A stretch of 64,000 bases of DNA from Pohlia nutans. Lineage: Eukaryota > Streptophyta > Bryopsida > Bryales > Mniaceae. The position numbers and the translations under genes are program-made. The stretch is taken from NCBI GenBank assembly GCA_022496805.1, contig CM040088.1, forward strand, positions 27,906,452 to 27,970,451. The letters run 5' to 3'. A model generated the notes under the pieces. That model saw nothing but the letters and a program-made list of their open reading frames with translations, was not told the DNA's origin and did not search any database. Below, in pieces: positions 23,367 to 34,533 of this stretch. Position 1 is the stretch's first letter. Each line of letters opens with the position of its first letter.

Positions 23367-24186
23367 GTTACTGTCTTTCACAACGTGGACGACGATCTTC
23401 AAATAACATTGGATAAGGAGGCTAGCGAGGAGACTAGCAAGAATGCTGAAATTCAGGCCGGGAATTCGTGCGTTGTGTGCGTTTTAAACACAGACTTCTT
23501 ATCAAAAGAGATTCATGCAATCCAGGTGCGATCGATACCTAGCTACCTCAGAAAAAAAGTACGTGTAGATCATAGAACCATAATGCGTACCATGGATCAT
23601 TAAATATGGTCAATTTTTGTTGAGTTCAAGCTTTGAAATGAGCATTGAGGAAATTCATTGTTTCCTTTCTTCTTAACTTTATGAATCTGAAATGAATGTT
23701 TAGGATGCGCCATACCGCTTTCACAAGCCACCAGACCGTCGTCTTGTTACTTATACCAGTTTTGAGGAAATTTTAAACAAAGCGGCTGTTAACTATGAAA
23801 TTGCTGGGAAGTCACAAGAGAAATCAAAAGTATGGACGCCTACAAGTAAGAACAGAGATATAAAAGATTTGAAGTGGAAGTACAGAATGCAAGCCACTTA
23901 TTACAATGAAATTGCCGGAAAGTTACAAGAGGCATCTGCGCCTAAAATTGGAAACAAGAAGAATAGAAGGGGAAGGCCAAAGGGGAAGGCCAATACGAAA
24001 GCCGCTGTTAGCAATGAACTTTCAAGGGAGTCACAATTTAAGGAACTTGAAAAAAGTTCCGGGGACTCAGGAGAAGAATCTGATGAATGGACCCCTAAAT
24101 GTGAGTCGCGAAGAAAGTCTAAGGTGCCTGAAAAAGAGAATAGAAAATCTGAGGGATGGCCAGAATCCAATGTTAAAGGAAATTAA
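23367..24186 (+). CDS. Unknown AT-hook-like basic protein, duplicated unit 3 (partial gene model)
   Basis: Exons 23367-23525 and 23704-24186 (phase 0, TAA at 24184-24186). Exon 1 starts VTVFHNVDDDLQITLDKEAS and ends EIHAIQ, parallel to unit 1. Exon 2 has YRFHKPPDRRLV, two AAVxYEIAGKSQE-like repeats, and NKKNRRGRPKGKANTKA, whose RGRP core is the DNA minor-groove-binding AT-hook signature. It also has EESDEWTPKCESRRKSK. Role inferred only as possible DNA-binding nuclear protein. Upstream intron sequence (GACAACATGAATCGCTGAGA) matches that before unit 1, so the duplication covers more than the exons. 5' exons not found. Confidence 0.42.
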
Positions 24187-25240
24187 ACTTTCGAAGCGAA
24201 ATTGAACAGGCCAGCTGCAGGATAGAACACTGTTACACTACAAATGGCTTGTTCAACTCCAGGTTTCCAATAGCATTGATTTCTCAGGAGAATAGGCATT
24301 TGCAAGTTGTCACAACTGGTCTTGCAGCCGCATACTAGAAACGTTGGCAATTCAAACACATAGATTTTAATGTTGGAAGGACGCGGGTTGCTTGGCCTTA
24401 GAAGATGACAGCCCTTACTGTTCATCTATTACAGGTCAAACTTTGGAAACCCAATTGGGCTTGTTCCTGCTGATGAATCTCCACTCAGGCTATGAGCTCA
24501 TAGAGTAAATCATGTAGAGAACTCCTCATCTCTTTCTATTCTCAACTTTGCATAGTGTACTCAAAATAAGAGTCTACTAATGTGTGACATGTGTCAGAGG
24601 CTATGCTAGATAGAGTACTCCATCGATTCGCCATGTCAAGTAGTGGGTGCATGCTACCACCTCATCGCTGCGCAACTCAGAGATAGCATGCACCTGCTAC
24701 ATAGCAGAGCCCATGGAGTACTCTATCTAATATAATTCATACACGTAAGTATAAATGTTGGATGGAAGGGAGTTGCTTGGCCTTTAAAAATGACCACCCT
24801 TACTGTTCACGAATCTCGACACACGCTAGGCGCTCACAAAGCGATCACAGGTGCTGCAGTATGTCCCAACATGTTGTCAGTTTAAACCATTTCTTTGCGT
24901 TGGCTTTAATTTTTATTCATGCTTCATGTCTTTTCATCGTGTCAATAAGGATTTGACCAACTCTGGTGACAGTTTGTAGTCATTTGCTTATTTTACAACT
25001 ACGCTTGCAAAGGTATCAAGCACATGGAAAGGTTCGATGGTTCATGCAGGCTTCTGAATTACCAGTCTTCTTCCTAGGTACATAAGTGAGGATGTATGGG
25101 CGTTGATGGGACCATTCGGTTCTGTCGATTTACAGAACAGTGATCGTTGCAACTCCCTGTGTGGAAGTTGAATGGCTTCGGTATTGTGTACTGCTGTTTT
25201 GGCCGTTCATTGTTTTGCTGTGAAACATCCCACAGACCGA
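24187..25240. other. Intergenic with small hairpin
   Basis: No gene signal. A 123-bp inverted repeat lies at 24607-24729; see the separate entry. The 3' UTR of the minus-strand gene ending near 25240 probably falls here. Confidence 0.4.
24607..24729. repeat. 123-bp palindromic element
   Basis: TAGATAGAGTACTCCAT opens both strands (left forward, right reverse complemented). Arms of about 55 bp also share GGTGCATGCTA. It resembles a tiny foldback MITE; no target duplication was identified. Confidence 0.7.
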
Positions 25241-28200
25241 GAGTTTAAGGATCACACTCCGGCGCATAGAGAGAAAAAGTGAATAAGATATATACTGCGT
25301 GCTCGTGTTTTAAGACTTACATGAGAGAAGAAGACCTTTTTCTCCCATTCTGCCTGGTCCACTTTCATTTGTTTGGCCAATCGTTGAAGCTCCAAATGTC
25401 GCTGAACCCCCTTGATTTGATGTCCACTCGGGTCCACGTCTTTAGGTGGCCATGGATTTATCGTGGGTTTGAATGTGCACTCTGCCAGTTCTTCCAGTTC
25501 TCTCATGATTCGATTCCTGTCCTCTTGCTTTTTCCGTTCCTGTCCCAGAATGATCACGATGGAAATGGGCTGAAACTCAGCTACAACTCTGTTAATCCCT
25601 TGAATGGCTATTGTACTTAGCGCTCAGAGATACTTATAAACATAACTCAGGAAGTTGTTGTCAAATCGCAACAGAAAGAAAGAAAGAAACACAGCTAGAT
25701 GAATGGTGCACACCAGTTTCATCTTTTTACGTTCTTCAAGGACAGCTTCTTCTGCTGCAAATGTTGGAACTCTCACCTACTCACACCATACCAAACGCAC
25801 CCTAACAACGGCTTAGTTAAGAGAGCCATCCATCATCTTTCTTTTCAATGTTTGTGTACTTAGTTTGTAGGTCCAGCATGCTGATGGAGATGAACGTTCA
25901 AGCGATTCCAATCATGAGCATGCCCAGTGCCGCAGATACTCATCAAGCAATTGCACATACCATTGGGCGGAACGTGCAAGTTCTCTGGAATTCCTCTTGC
26001 GCTAACAGTCTCATGAGATCCTTGTGTTGCTTGGCTCTTTGGTCCTGTTCACATAAATTCCTGGGACGTTAAACCCACCTGGCTTAAATGGCTTTGTCAA
26101 TATTACCAATTCATGGAGAACATTCGGAATCTGTTCTTCACTAGAAAAAATCACGCTGGATCAGTCTACTCACCGTATAAAGAGTTTCAATCGACGGGGG
26201 TCGTCCCAAGACCCTTGAGGTCTCATCAATATGAGGATGAAATGCAAACTGGGAATAATAATTATCCTGCAACAAATACCACAAGCATGCCATCTTAAGC
26301 AAAAGTCGATGCAAACAAGGGGATTTCAATTTCCTCAAGATTCTTCAAATTCCAGCTATATCATCTTCAATTCAATTACAGGCTGGCGGACAGCTTCGTA
26401 CAGTTATTTGCTGTTGGATGCAGAGGCGCCGTTGATTGTCGGAATTCGACAGCCTTTCGCACCTGTCAGATATGTTCTCATCAATTCTAAACAGTGGCGA
26501 ACAACTCAAGATAAAATTCGCATTCCCTCGCTCCGGCTGGAACGTGAACTCAGAAGGAAGCTCCTGCTGCTTCAACCTCTGAGGGCAACCAAACATCGAT
26601 GAAAGACTCAGACAAATCAATAGTTCAATGTCAACTGGAGTCTCTACATGCTTTATCAGACAGAATCCATTCATTTTCAACCTTACCGCTCTCTGCAAAA
26701 CTTAAAAAACATAGATGCATGCCCAGCTGACCATTGCTCATGAGGACAGACTACTCAAAACTGCATTCAATCATCTGAGTGAAGGTTCTGGTCATCTTCT
26801 GTAAAGTCCATCAATCTCTATCTAGACACTCATGTTGTCAACTCAACGAAAAAATGTAAACATGCTTCATACCTTTCGCTGCTCTATCCTGTCAAGGAAC
26901 TGCTGTTGACGTGTGAGAAAGTCACACCCCTCAAGCGCAGTCCCAGCCAAGATCTGGTGCGTGTTAGGATTTATCTCCGGTACAAATGTGCATGCACTGG
27001 TTGATCTTGATAAATCAGAAGCTTTTGCCTGGATTTCAAGACTGACCCTACTTTCGTAAGCATTGAAAAACCTACCATATACTTAAACGATGTTCACAAA
27101 ATTGAGAAACAACTAGTCATACGCTGCTGCTACTGTGAATTCTTCATTGCAAGCCAGCTCAACCAAACTTGACGAGAATTACCCGAGGGTCTGAAAGATC
27201 CGTGCAGCAATTGGACGAATTTCGTGGGCTGGTGCTGCCCGACTCGTCATTTATGTCGAGAGTGAGTGGAGATTTTGTCCTCTGTAAACACGTCAACATA
27301 TTGACCCAGGCTGTTAGAATCGTTACAGAATGTTTGAAAACTAGGAAATAATGTGTTTGTTCAACTGCTGCCAACCACATTCCATCAGACGCTGAATCTT
27401 GATGGAGCTTGAAAGATAGTTCTGAACCTCTTTAAGAATTCGCACTGAATTTGGGTTCAGTTCGGGTCTGAAAGTAATCCCGAGATCCTTCGCTTCTTGA
27501 TCTCGAGCTTTTGTAATCATCTTATCTTTTTGTTCCTGAAATGCTCAAACAGGGTTTCAGCGTCAGTTACTTCATGTGAACATCGTGAATTTACGCATGA
27601 CATCGCAACCATCGCCGCCTCTGCATCCAACAACTATGAAATCGCTGTATGAAGCTGGGCAAAATGATTAATTAGGGTTTCGGTGATCAGCGCAGGCTCT
27701 GGTGCTTACGATCGAGCATTATAATTAAGAAGCAGTTTTTTCTACAAATGGTTGAGTTCCTCAAGTACGCCTTCATGCAAGTGCTGCTCATTCTACAATT
27801 TGTTTCTTGCCAAGTTGGAACTACAGACGGGTCGCTAGAGATATACCAAGCCTATCTGTGAGGAAATAGGAAGAAGATGAAGTGCTCACTCGGATACAAT
27901 TCAGTCGCTTCTCAATGGGCTGATACCCCTCCACACCGAAATACTTTGTAGAATTTATGTTCGGCCGAAAGGAACACAAGTCTCGCTCCTCTTTTTCTCG
28001 TATCTTTTTTGCCTGCAGGTGAAGCCAGGCATCACAAAATCAAGATGGTTCTCATATTCACGGACGAACGTTCTGCTCTCTAGTGGAAGATCTGATTAAG
28101 AACAGGAGAAATGCCCTGATTCCAAACGTACGCGTTTGCTAGAGTTGATCCGCTCCTGTATGTCACCGAGGCGCTCAACAAAAGGTGTGGAGCACTTGGA

Positions 28201-30571
28201 TCCAGCCTCTGTCTTCTTCCCTGCTCTGAGCTTCAAGATTTAAGGCAAGCGGTCCAACATTAGAAGGAACGTTAACATGCATCCTCTGAATTGAACATTA
28301 ACACTGCAGCGTAAAATACTTTTAGCTCTACCTTAGACGAGCGTTCGGGTGTTGTCTTTGAATCTGGGGACGTTCTACTGTGGTGAAATTGGCATACTTT
28401 CTGGTCTGATATAATCTTGGGTGTGGGAAAACGCATCATACTTTCCTGTAGACGAAGAAGAGGAAAACACCTAACAGAAGTCGTCAGTCTTCGAATATCC
28501 AAGCAATACCATGTTTCCAGATTAACATCCTCTCAGCAGAGAATAGTACCTTTCTGGGTATTTCGTTTCGCTTCACCTCTGGTGTTATCTTGACATGACA
28601 TACCCGTTGAGCCGCTAGGATCTTGGGTGTAGACAAACGCACCACAGTGGCCTGTAAAACTCCGAAAGAATTAGGTCAGATTTCTTTTTGGAAATGAAAT
28701 ACCAAAAGTGGACAGGTTGAAACCTTAACCGTATCATCTCAATGTAAGAAGATCCAAGACATACCATGGTGTGCACCTTCAGCTTCTCCTGCCTTGATGA
28801 CTTCCCCTTATCTTTGCTTTTAGATTCCTGCCCAAGCACATCCTCCTTTCAGTACTTCTCAAATTTAGGTTGCAGCGGATGAAGAACTTCAGGTGGTTCA
28901 GGTTTGTTTTTAGCAAATTCAAAGCAATGACGGAATACCACAAATTTGAGGCTGGAGTTCCAATCCTTCTGAGGAAGCGCATCGGCTTTTCTGTAGTTTG
29001 TAGGAAGTCCAGTCTGCCATTGAAATTCGTCACGACTGTTACCATTGTGAACACCAATATCCAGCAATACCTGAGTTACTTTCAGAGAATGTAGAATATG
29101 ACAATCTTGTACTGTAGTACTGCTAGAATGTAGCAACTTGAAGCTTACAGGTTTCAATTCAGCAGCATTCTTATTTGCCTGCGATGTAAATTTTTTGGGC
29201 TCCATCCCGGTTGGCTCCGAGGCCAAGCTTGAGCAGGAAGAATGCTTCTCTGCCTGCTCTAATTGCGGACAGGGTTTAGGAAGAGCATCGCCTGTATCAC
29301 ACAACATTTATACTCACAAAATTAATTGCAGGACAGACACCATCATTACTTCATGAGCAAGCCAAAATTAATATCCAAAAGGTAGAATTCTGCTCACCTT
29401 CTGCCACGGAGCTTGCTATTCCTTCGGCTCGCTCGTCAAGCATCTTGTGCGCCCGCTTTGGAAGAGAAATCGTGAGCTCGCGTGGTGGAGGTGAGCGCTT
29501 TTCACTGACCAGATCTTCTCCTAAGCTCTTCTCTTGTCCATGCCCTAACTGGTCAGGGCAGAATTTCAAAAAACACCCTTGACATAGTTGATTGCAGCAG
29601 TTGGGGGTGATTTAGGGTTTCCAGAAAATTACCTTTGTAAAGACGGTTGCGTCTGATTCACATTTCTCAATGCTCTGCTTTTCGATGTTCACCGCCTTCG
29701 ACAACGAATCCGTGACGGCGCTTTCGGCTGACTCTCCACTATCCGAACTTGCTCTATTGCTGACATCCTTCAAAAGCAGCATCCCCTTAGGGTGCTTGAA
29801 CTGCCAAATCTAACAATAAGCCTTAAAATTCATTCCAACGGCGTCTGCAAGCACAATCTGCTCGGTACCTCAGACGTCGAGTCCGATGATTGACACGCCG
29901 AGCTTTCGCTTGTACCACGCTCCGGCCAAGCCTCAGGCTGGAAAGCGTATCGACTCTTGTTGTGCGTATTTGACGTTCTGGATCCCGCCACCTCGGCTAA
30001 ATCATCATTGTCCGTGTGGCAACTCATCTCGTTGTACAAAGAGTAGGATTGCCATGAGCTCGCCTGCAGTAAGAATTATGATCTCTCACATCATGATGCG
30101 GTACATATATTCTAAACCATTTCTAAAAGCAATTGTGAGAGAGAGATGGATAATAATACACTCACTGGTGACGATGAGATGTCTCTGGACATGCTGATAT
30201 TACTTAACAATCCCATGTTCTTGTTCCACTCCGGCTCCAACCCTTCCATCAGATTTTTCATGTTCATATTCAAGTACACTCGCGCTTTCCTCAGTTTCTT
30301 ATTACTCGTCTCACGCAAAGCTGTAGCAGAAATGACATAATTACGTCGATGATTACTCGAAAGCTAAAGGTTAATATACTTAAAACTAATTTAGGAAGTG
30401 TTGAGACGAACCATTTGGTCCATTGAATGATTTTCCTAATGTCATGGGAAGCATGGACAGAAGAGCCTCGCAGCGCTTGATGCTTCCTTCAATGCCGGAC
30501 TCCAAGCTCTGAATGTCAGACTCCATGTCATCCCCGGATACTGCATCCACCGTCGAGGGAGGCGTCGCCAT
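25240..30571 (-). CDS. Ciliary-type repeat protein with F-x-P-x-[IL]-N motifs (in-frame stop noted)
   Basis: Multi-exon gene. ATG at 30571; exons read in phase: 30412-30571, 30166-30320, 29869-30063, 29633-29809, 29398-29548, 29149-29291, 28765-29070, 28604-28651, then less certain small exons including 28398-28445. Downstream exons carry the repeated motif: CSFRPNIN (27953-27979), ITFRPELNPNS (27445-27477), CTFVPEINPN (26970-26993), FTFQPE (26530-26550), FAFHPHID (26223-26247), TCTFRPM (25961-25981) and ECTFKPTIN (25456-25480). The motifs are separated by charged, coiled-coil-like sequence such as QERKKQEDRNRIMRELEEL. The likely stop is TAA after CDP near 25240. By memory, this motif style recurs in proteins of flagellated protists and algae; a role in the sperm axoneme or basal body is inferred. 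One TGA at 28849-28851 interrupts exon 28765-29070 in frame, although coding continues on both sides. So the locus is a recently damaged copy, two transcription units, or contains a sequence error. Confidence 0.6.
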
Positions 30572-31970
30572 TTAATTAATTCTTGCACGCCGTAAAAAGA
30601 TTTACGAAAGACCTACACATCAACATGATTCCACTCAATCGTAATAGAAATTCAAACAATCGCATTACCTAATCTTTCACTTCCTTCACTGAACTCTCAT
30701 CACGAAATGGAAACATATTCTCGTTGTCACGATTAGTTTTCAATTGCGCTGTTATTGATTTCTTCGATTCTGATTTGAAAGACTCTGTTCTTAAACTGTA
30801 ATATACGAAGTACTCATATCAATGTAAAACGTGTAAAACATTGAATAGAAGGAAAAATAATACGATTGATTACTTACCTGGAGATTTTTCGTCAGGGAGG
30901 CGATCAAAATGGCGCTAGATGGAATGAAAAATGGCCATTCAAACGCTCACGAAGGTGCGATTGAACTGTAATTATTCTCGAACGGAAATAAATAAATGAA
31001 TGAATAAATTGCTCCGGCTTGCCGCGGCTTTGACGGTGTAACCGCAGCGAGAAATAGTGATTCCATGGCGGGGTGGAGACGGGGCAAACGCGCTGCAAAG
31101 GGTCCTTGCTTGTCCAGGGACAAGGACAGCTCCCGTTGGCAGTTATTTACCGATTCAGCCGGTGGCTTTCTCCTTTCCACATGAACGAGCTGAACCTACG
31201 TGTGACGTGTCCGCATTCCCACGGATCACACTGCAGTTGGCCCTCCTTTTCTATTACGGAGTAAAATTTCCCAAGGTAAGGTAGAAGCACCAGAAACTGT
31301 TAGGTTCCAATTGTGGTCACCTATAAAAGCACCTGTTTTAACTTCAGGAGTTCCCAATCAAGTTATCACAAGCATTAATTATGAAATATCAAGTTAGCAA
31401 TCTGATTGAACTAGGAATGAAAGATAGTTATTGGTACACCTACTAACATCAATAGTGGTCTATGCATATTAAGTTTGAAAATTTATAACAAAATCATACA
31501 TTGTGAAAAAATTAATTAAAAATTGAGTTTGATTATTAATCCCAAAGTTTTATGTGCTGCAATTTTTTATCATTGAAAATCAGCGCTCCATGTTGGTCGA
31601 AATGCTTAAACTGACGGCAACTGTACCCCTTACCTTAGTTTTGTAGTTTCCTCCAAGTGTGTTTATTGGTTCTGTCCTTTATTGACTCTGAACTATAGAA
31701 AGAAACTATCCAATGACACCCCCATCACCGTTGGCCTTAAAAGTCCAATGTTCTATCTACACCCTTTTCACATTGGCACTTGTTAGTATTCTTCTTCATT
31801 CATCGAACATTTCATTCATTTATTAATAAGGTTCTTTAACCCTTCTACTATCGACCTCAGAATCTTGACCCCTACTCCCAAAGCACAGTAGCAGATTCAG
31901 AATCATGAGCAAATCCACATCACTATTTGGGAAGAACTGGCGGTTAGTTACAAGTTTTCACTGAATGCAG
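30572..31970. other. Intergenic between divergent gene and permease relic
   Basis: Holds the presumed promoter and 5' UTR of the minus-strand ciliary-type gene. Nothing else was recognised. The N-terminal exons expected for the BAT1-like relic at 31971 are not here. Confidence 0.4.
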
Positions 31971-32759
31971 ATAAGCTCGGCTTACCCTACGTCTGGTGGA
32001 CTCTACTTTTGGAGCTCGCAATTAGCATGCCCAAAGTGGAAACCCTTCACTGCATGGATTACTGGCTGGTATTCTTTCTATTGGAGTGCATTTTGAGATG
32101 AACTCAAATCCTTTAGAATTAGTGCATACGGTTGAACAAGTTTGCGGTTCTTGAGTACTACTGTGATTTGTTGCTTTAGATGCATCCATAGCAATCATTA
32201 TATGATACGTAAGCTTATATCATGGAGATGGTTTTTGGGTTGCTGATACGAGTGTTGATTGATTTTCTTAGGTTTAATTTCGTTGCTCAGTGGGCGACAA
32301 CCAGCAGCGGCGACTACGCCCTCGTGCAGCTTTTACAAGCAATAGTATTGCTGTCAATGGTTGCTCAATTGTTTGCCAGTTCAACTGCTTGACTATCTCG
32401 GTCTTTTTGCTGTTGCTTGGAATGTCATCGGTTAGTGACCGATCCATCGATGAATTCCGCATTGCTGCAAAGCTCTTGAGCTTTTCTTTAAATCAAAGCT
32501 TCCTAGGGTTTATGCTGGTTCTGAAATTACCTTAACTTGTTCTTGTGCATTGCACGGGTGGTTTTCTTGATAATCATATCCCGACAGTGGCAACGGAGCG
32601 ACAGTCGGCCTCATTTGTGTTCACATCTTTCAATGTAGTCCCTGAGCTTGGGCTTCCAAGTAAACCCTATGTGTTCCTCCTTGGCCTTCTCGCGAGCCAG
32701 TACGCACTTGCTGGCTTCGATGCATCCGCCCACATGGTGAGCTTAGTATCATCATCATG

Positions 32760-33162
32760 CACTAGTAGAAAAGGTGGCACTCTTCAGGGAGATGTCCAGG
32801 TAAGTGCACAAGGGTCCCAAACATTTTTGCCAGGGTAAAAAGTGGATGGTTTGGCCTCATTTTTTACCCCATTTAGCATTGTGTCCAAAAGTGCAGATTG
32901 GGAGTTGGGGGCCAAACTTTGACTCCCTTTTTGGAACCTTTACCGGGGTAATACATGATTTACCGAGGTAAAACCATGGTGCTTTTGACGGGCATGGGGG
33001 CCAAAAAAAACTGCCCCGGGGTAAAAATACCTCATTTTTACTCCCCACCCCAAGTTTGGTCAAACTGTGAGGGTTCCCTGTGGTGGTGCCCAATTCCACG
33101 CATGCACAGTGATTTTGCCTGGACATCTCCCTGGAGAGCTAGCGCCACCTTTTCTACTAGTG
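32760..33162. mobile_element. CACTA-type MITE (403 bp) in pseudogene intron
   Basis: Ends CACTAGTAGAAAAGGTGGC and, reverse complemented, CACTAGTAGAAAAGGTGGCG, with a 3-bp ATG duplication (32757-32759 and 33163-33165). Subterminal GGGAGATGTCCAGG is present at both ends in opposite orientation. CACTA termini with 3-bp duplications define the En/Spm superfamily. No coding capacity. Confidence 0.88.
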
Positions 33163-33532
33163 ATGAGTCATCAATATTCTTTTCTTTTCTTTCAAAAAAA
33201 ATGGGGTTAGCTACTCTCAGTTGCGCAAATTTACTAAGTAAAATGCTGTTGCTCTGCAGACGGAAGAAACGAAACGCTAGGACAAGAATGGAGCATACGG
33301 AATCTTGAGCTCCATCATTATCTCAATCTTTGTGGGGTACGCATACATCCTTCTGCATTCCTTTGTGGTGATCGACCCTGCGGCGTTGCTGGACCCCGGC
33401 AACGATGCGGGTGGTAACGTTGTTGCCCAGCTCTTCTACCAGGTGTTCAAAGATCGCTATGGAAGTGGCACAGGTGGAGTTCTGTGCCTAGGCGTGGTAG
33501 CCGTTGCAATATACTTCGCTTGCGTGGCCCTT

Positions 33533-33707
33533 CACAGGGAGAAATAAAGACATTCCCACATGGGATTTCATATGGGAAGTGGGACAAATTTCCCACAATT
33601 GTAACTCTCTTGGAATGATTGTAGTGTATTTTTTATCTGGGAAAGTTACAATTGTGGGAAATTTTTCCACGTTTCCCATGTGGGACTCTTGTATTTATCT
33701 CCCTGTG
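33533..33707. mobile_element. MITE with CACAGGGAG termini inside an exon (175 bp)
   Basis: Left CACAGGGAGAAATAAAGACA and right, reverse complemented, CACAGGGAGATAAATACAAG. Both continue into TTCCCACATGGGA-type arms, making a long hairpin. Target duplication CTT at 33530-33532 and 33708-33710. It interrupts the codons of the permease relic; reading across the empty site resumes VLSNSR followed by a GT donor. Three-base duplication and CAC ends suggest a CACTA-type relative. Confidence 0.85.
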
Positions 33708-33970
33708 CTTGTCCTTAGCAACTCAAGGTAATTGACACCACCTCAGTCATTATCTTCAAAGAGCTGCTCCGGCTCAGAATTCTTCTGATTTCGTCGCTTC
33801 AGAATTATCAGGTTGACAGTTACTTAGTTTCTTAGTCGTGGAAAAAAGTTGCACACATTGCACACATTCAAGACAGATTTCAGGATTATTGGTACATCAT
33901 CAACTCATCAACTGGGGGTGTCAGGATGCTTCATGAAACCGTGTGCTTGAAGCTTATCACAGGTGTTTAA

Positions 33971-34529
33971 CCTCTAAAGGACCAAGTGTCCTAACTAGGA
34001 CATTTCAAAGTTCGGGTAGGTTCCCACGGTGTCAATTTTTATTTTTATTTTTTGATATAAATTATGTGAATTTGGTACATCAATGCAAAAACAAGGATCT
34101 AATTTTTTTTGATTCCGACTTTTTAAGTGGAAGTTATGGAATAAAAGGGTTTTTTTTGGGGAGAATGGGCAGTGCGGGGAGGAGTCAAATAAATCTTAAA
34201 CATTATTATTTTTCAACTCTAACTGTAGGATCTTGTTTTAGATTACTAGGAGAGTGCATGGTAAAATTTTCATAGAATTTGACCATACATATTGCAAGAT
34301 TTTAGCGTTTGAAGTGAAAAGATGAAATTGCAGTCTCTTTTGATATTTTCTGACCGTCCTTGAAGACATGGGAAAACTTGTTAAATTGGTCAACAAAAAA
34401 ATTTAAATTTTATATAAATGTTTAATTTGGTACTTTCTATAAAGAGAAAAAGAAATATTCACAAGAAAATGATGTGAAAGAGGTGAAAATGATGCTCAAA
34501 AACAAGAAAAACCTGCAGTCCTTTAGAGG
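33971..34529. mobile_element. TTAA-flanked MITE (piggyBac-like), 559 bp
   Basis: TTAA at 33967-33970 and 34530-34533. Termini CCTCTAAAGGACCAAGTG and, reverse complemented, CCTCTAAAGGACTGCAGG form a 12-bp perfect inverted repeat. The interior is AT-rich and non-coding. Confidence 0.7.
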
Positions 34530-34533
34530 TTAA

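Larger units (their letters stand above)
31971..33727 (+). pseudogene. BAT1-type amino-acid/GABA permease, multiply broken relic
   Basis: APC-superfamily permease, related to plant bidirectional amino-acid transporter BAT1. Recognisable exons: 31971-32068 (ISSAYPTSGGLYFWSSQLAC), 32272 onward (WATTSSGDYALVQLLQAIVL, then in another frame FAVAWNVIG), about 32580-32736 (VATERQSASFVFTSFN, YALAGFDASAHM), and 33260-33532 continuing at 33711-33727 (TEETK; GYAYILLHSFVV; FKDRYGSGTGGVLCLG). Damage: N- and C-terminal exons absent, an internal deletion and frameshift in the second exon, a frameshift near 32575, TAG at 33278-33280, and a 175-bp MITE inside the last exon. A second MITE sits in the preceding intron. 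Clearly not functional as it stands. Confidence 0.85.

Noticed and set aside
32944..33060. Coding sequence inside the CACTA MITE
   Set aside because: Open frames there are short and lie between the element's inverted arms; no homology.
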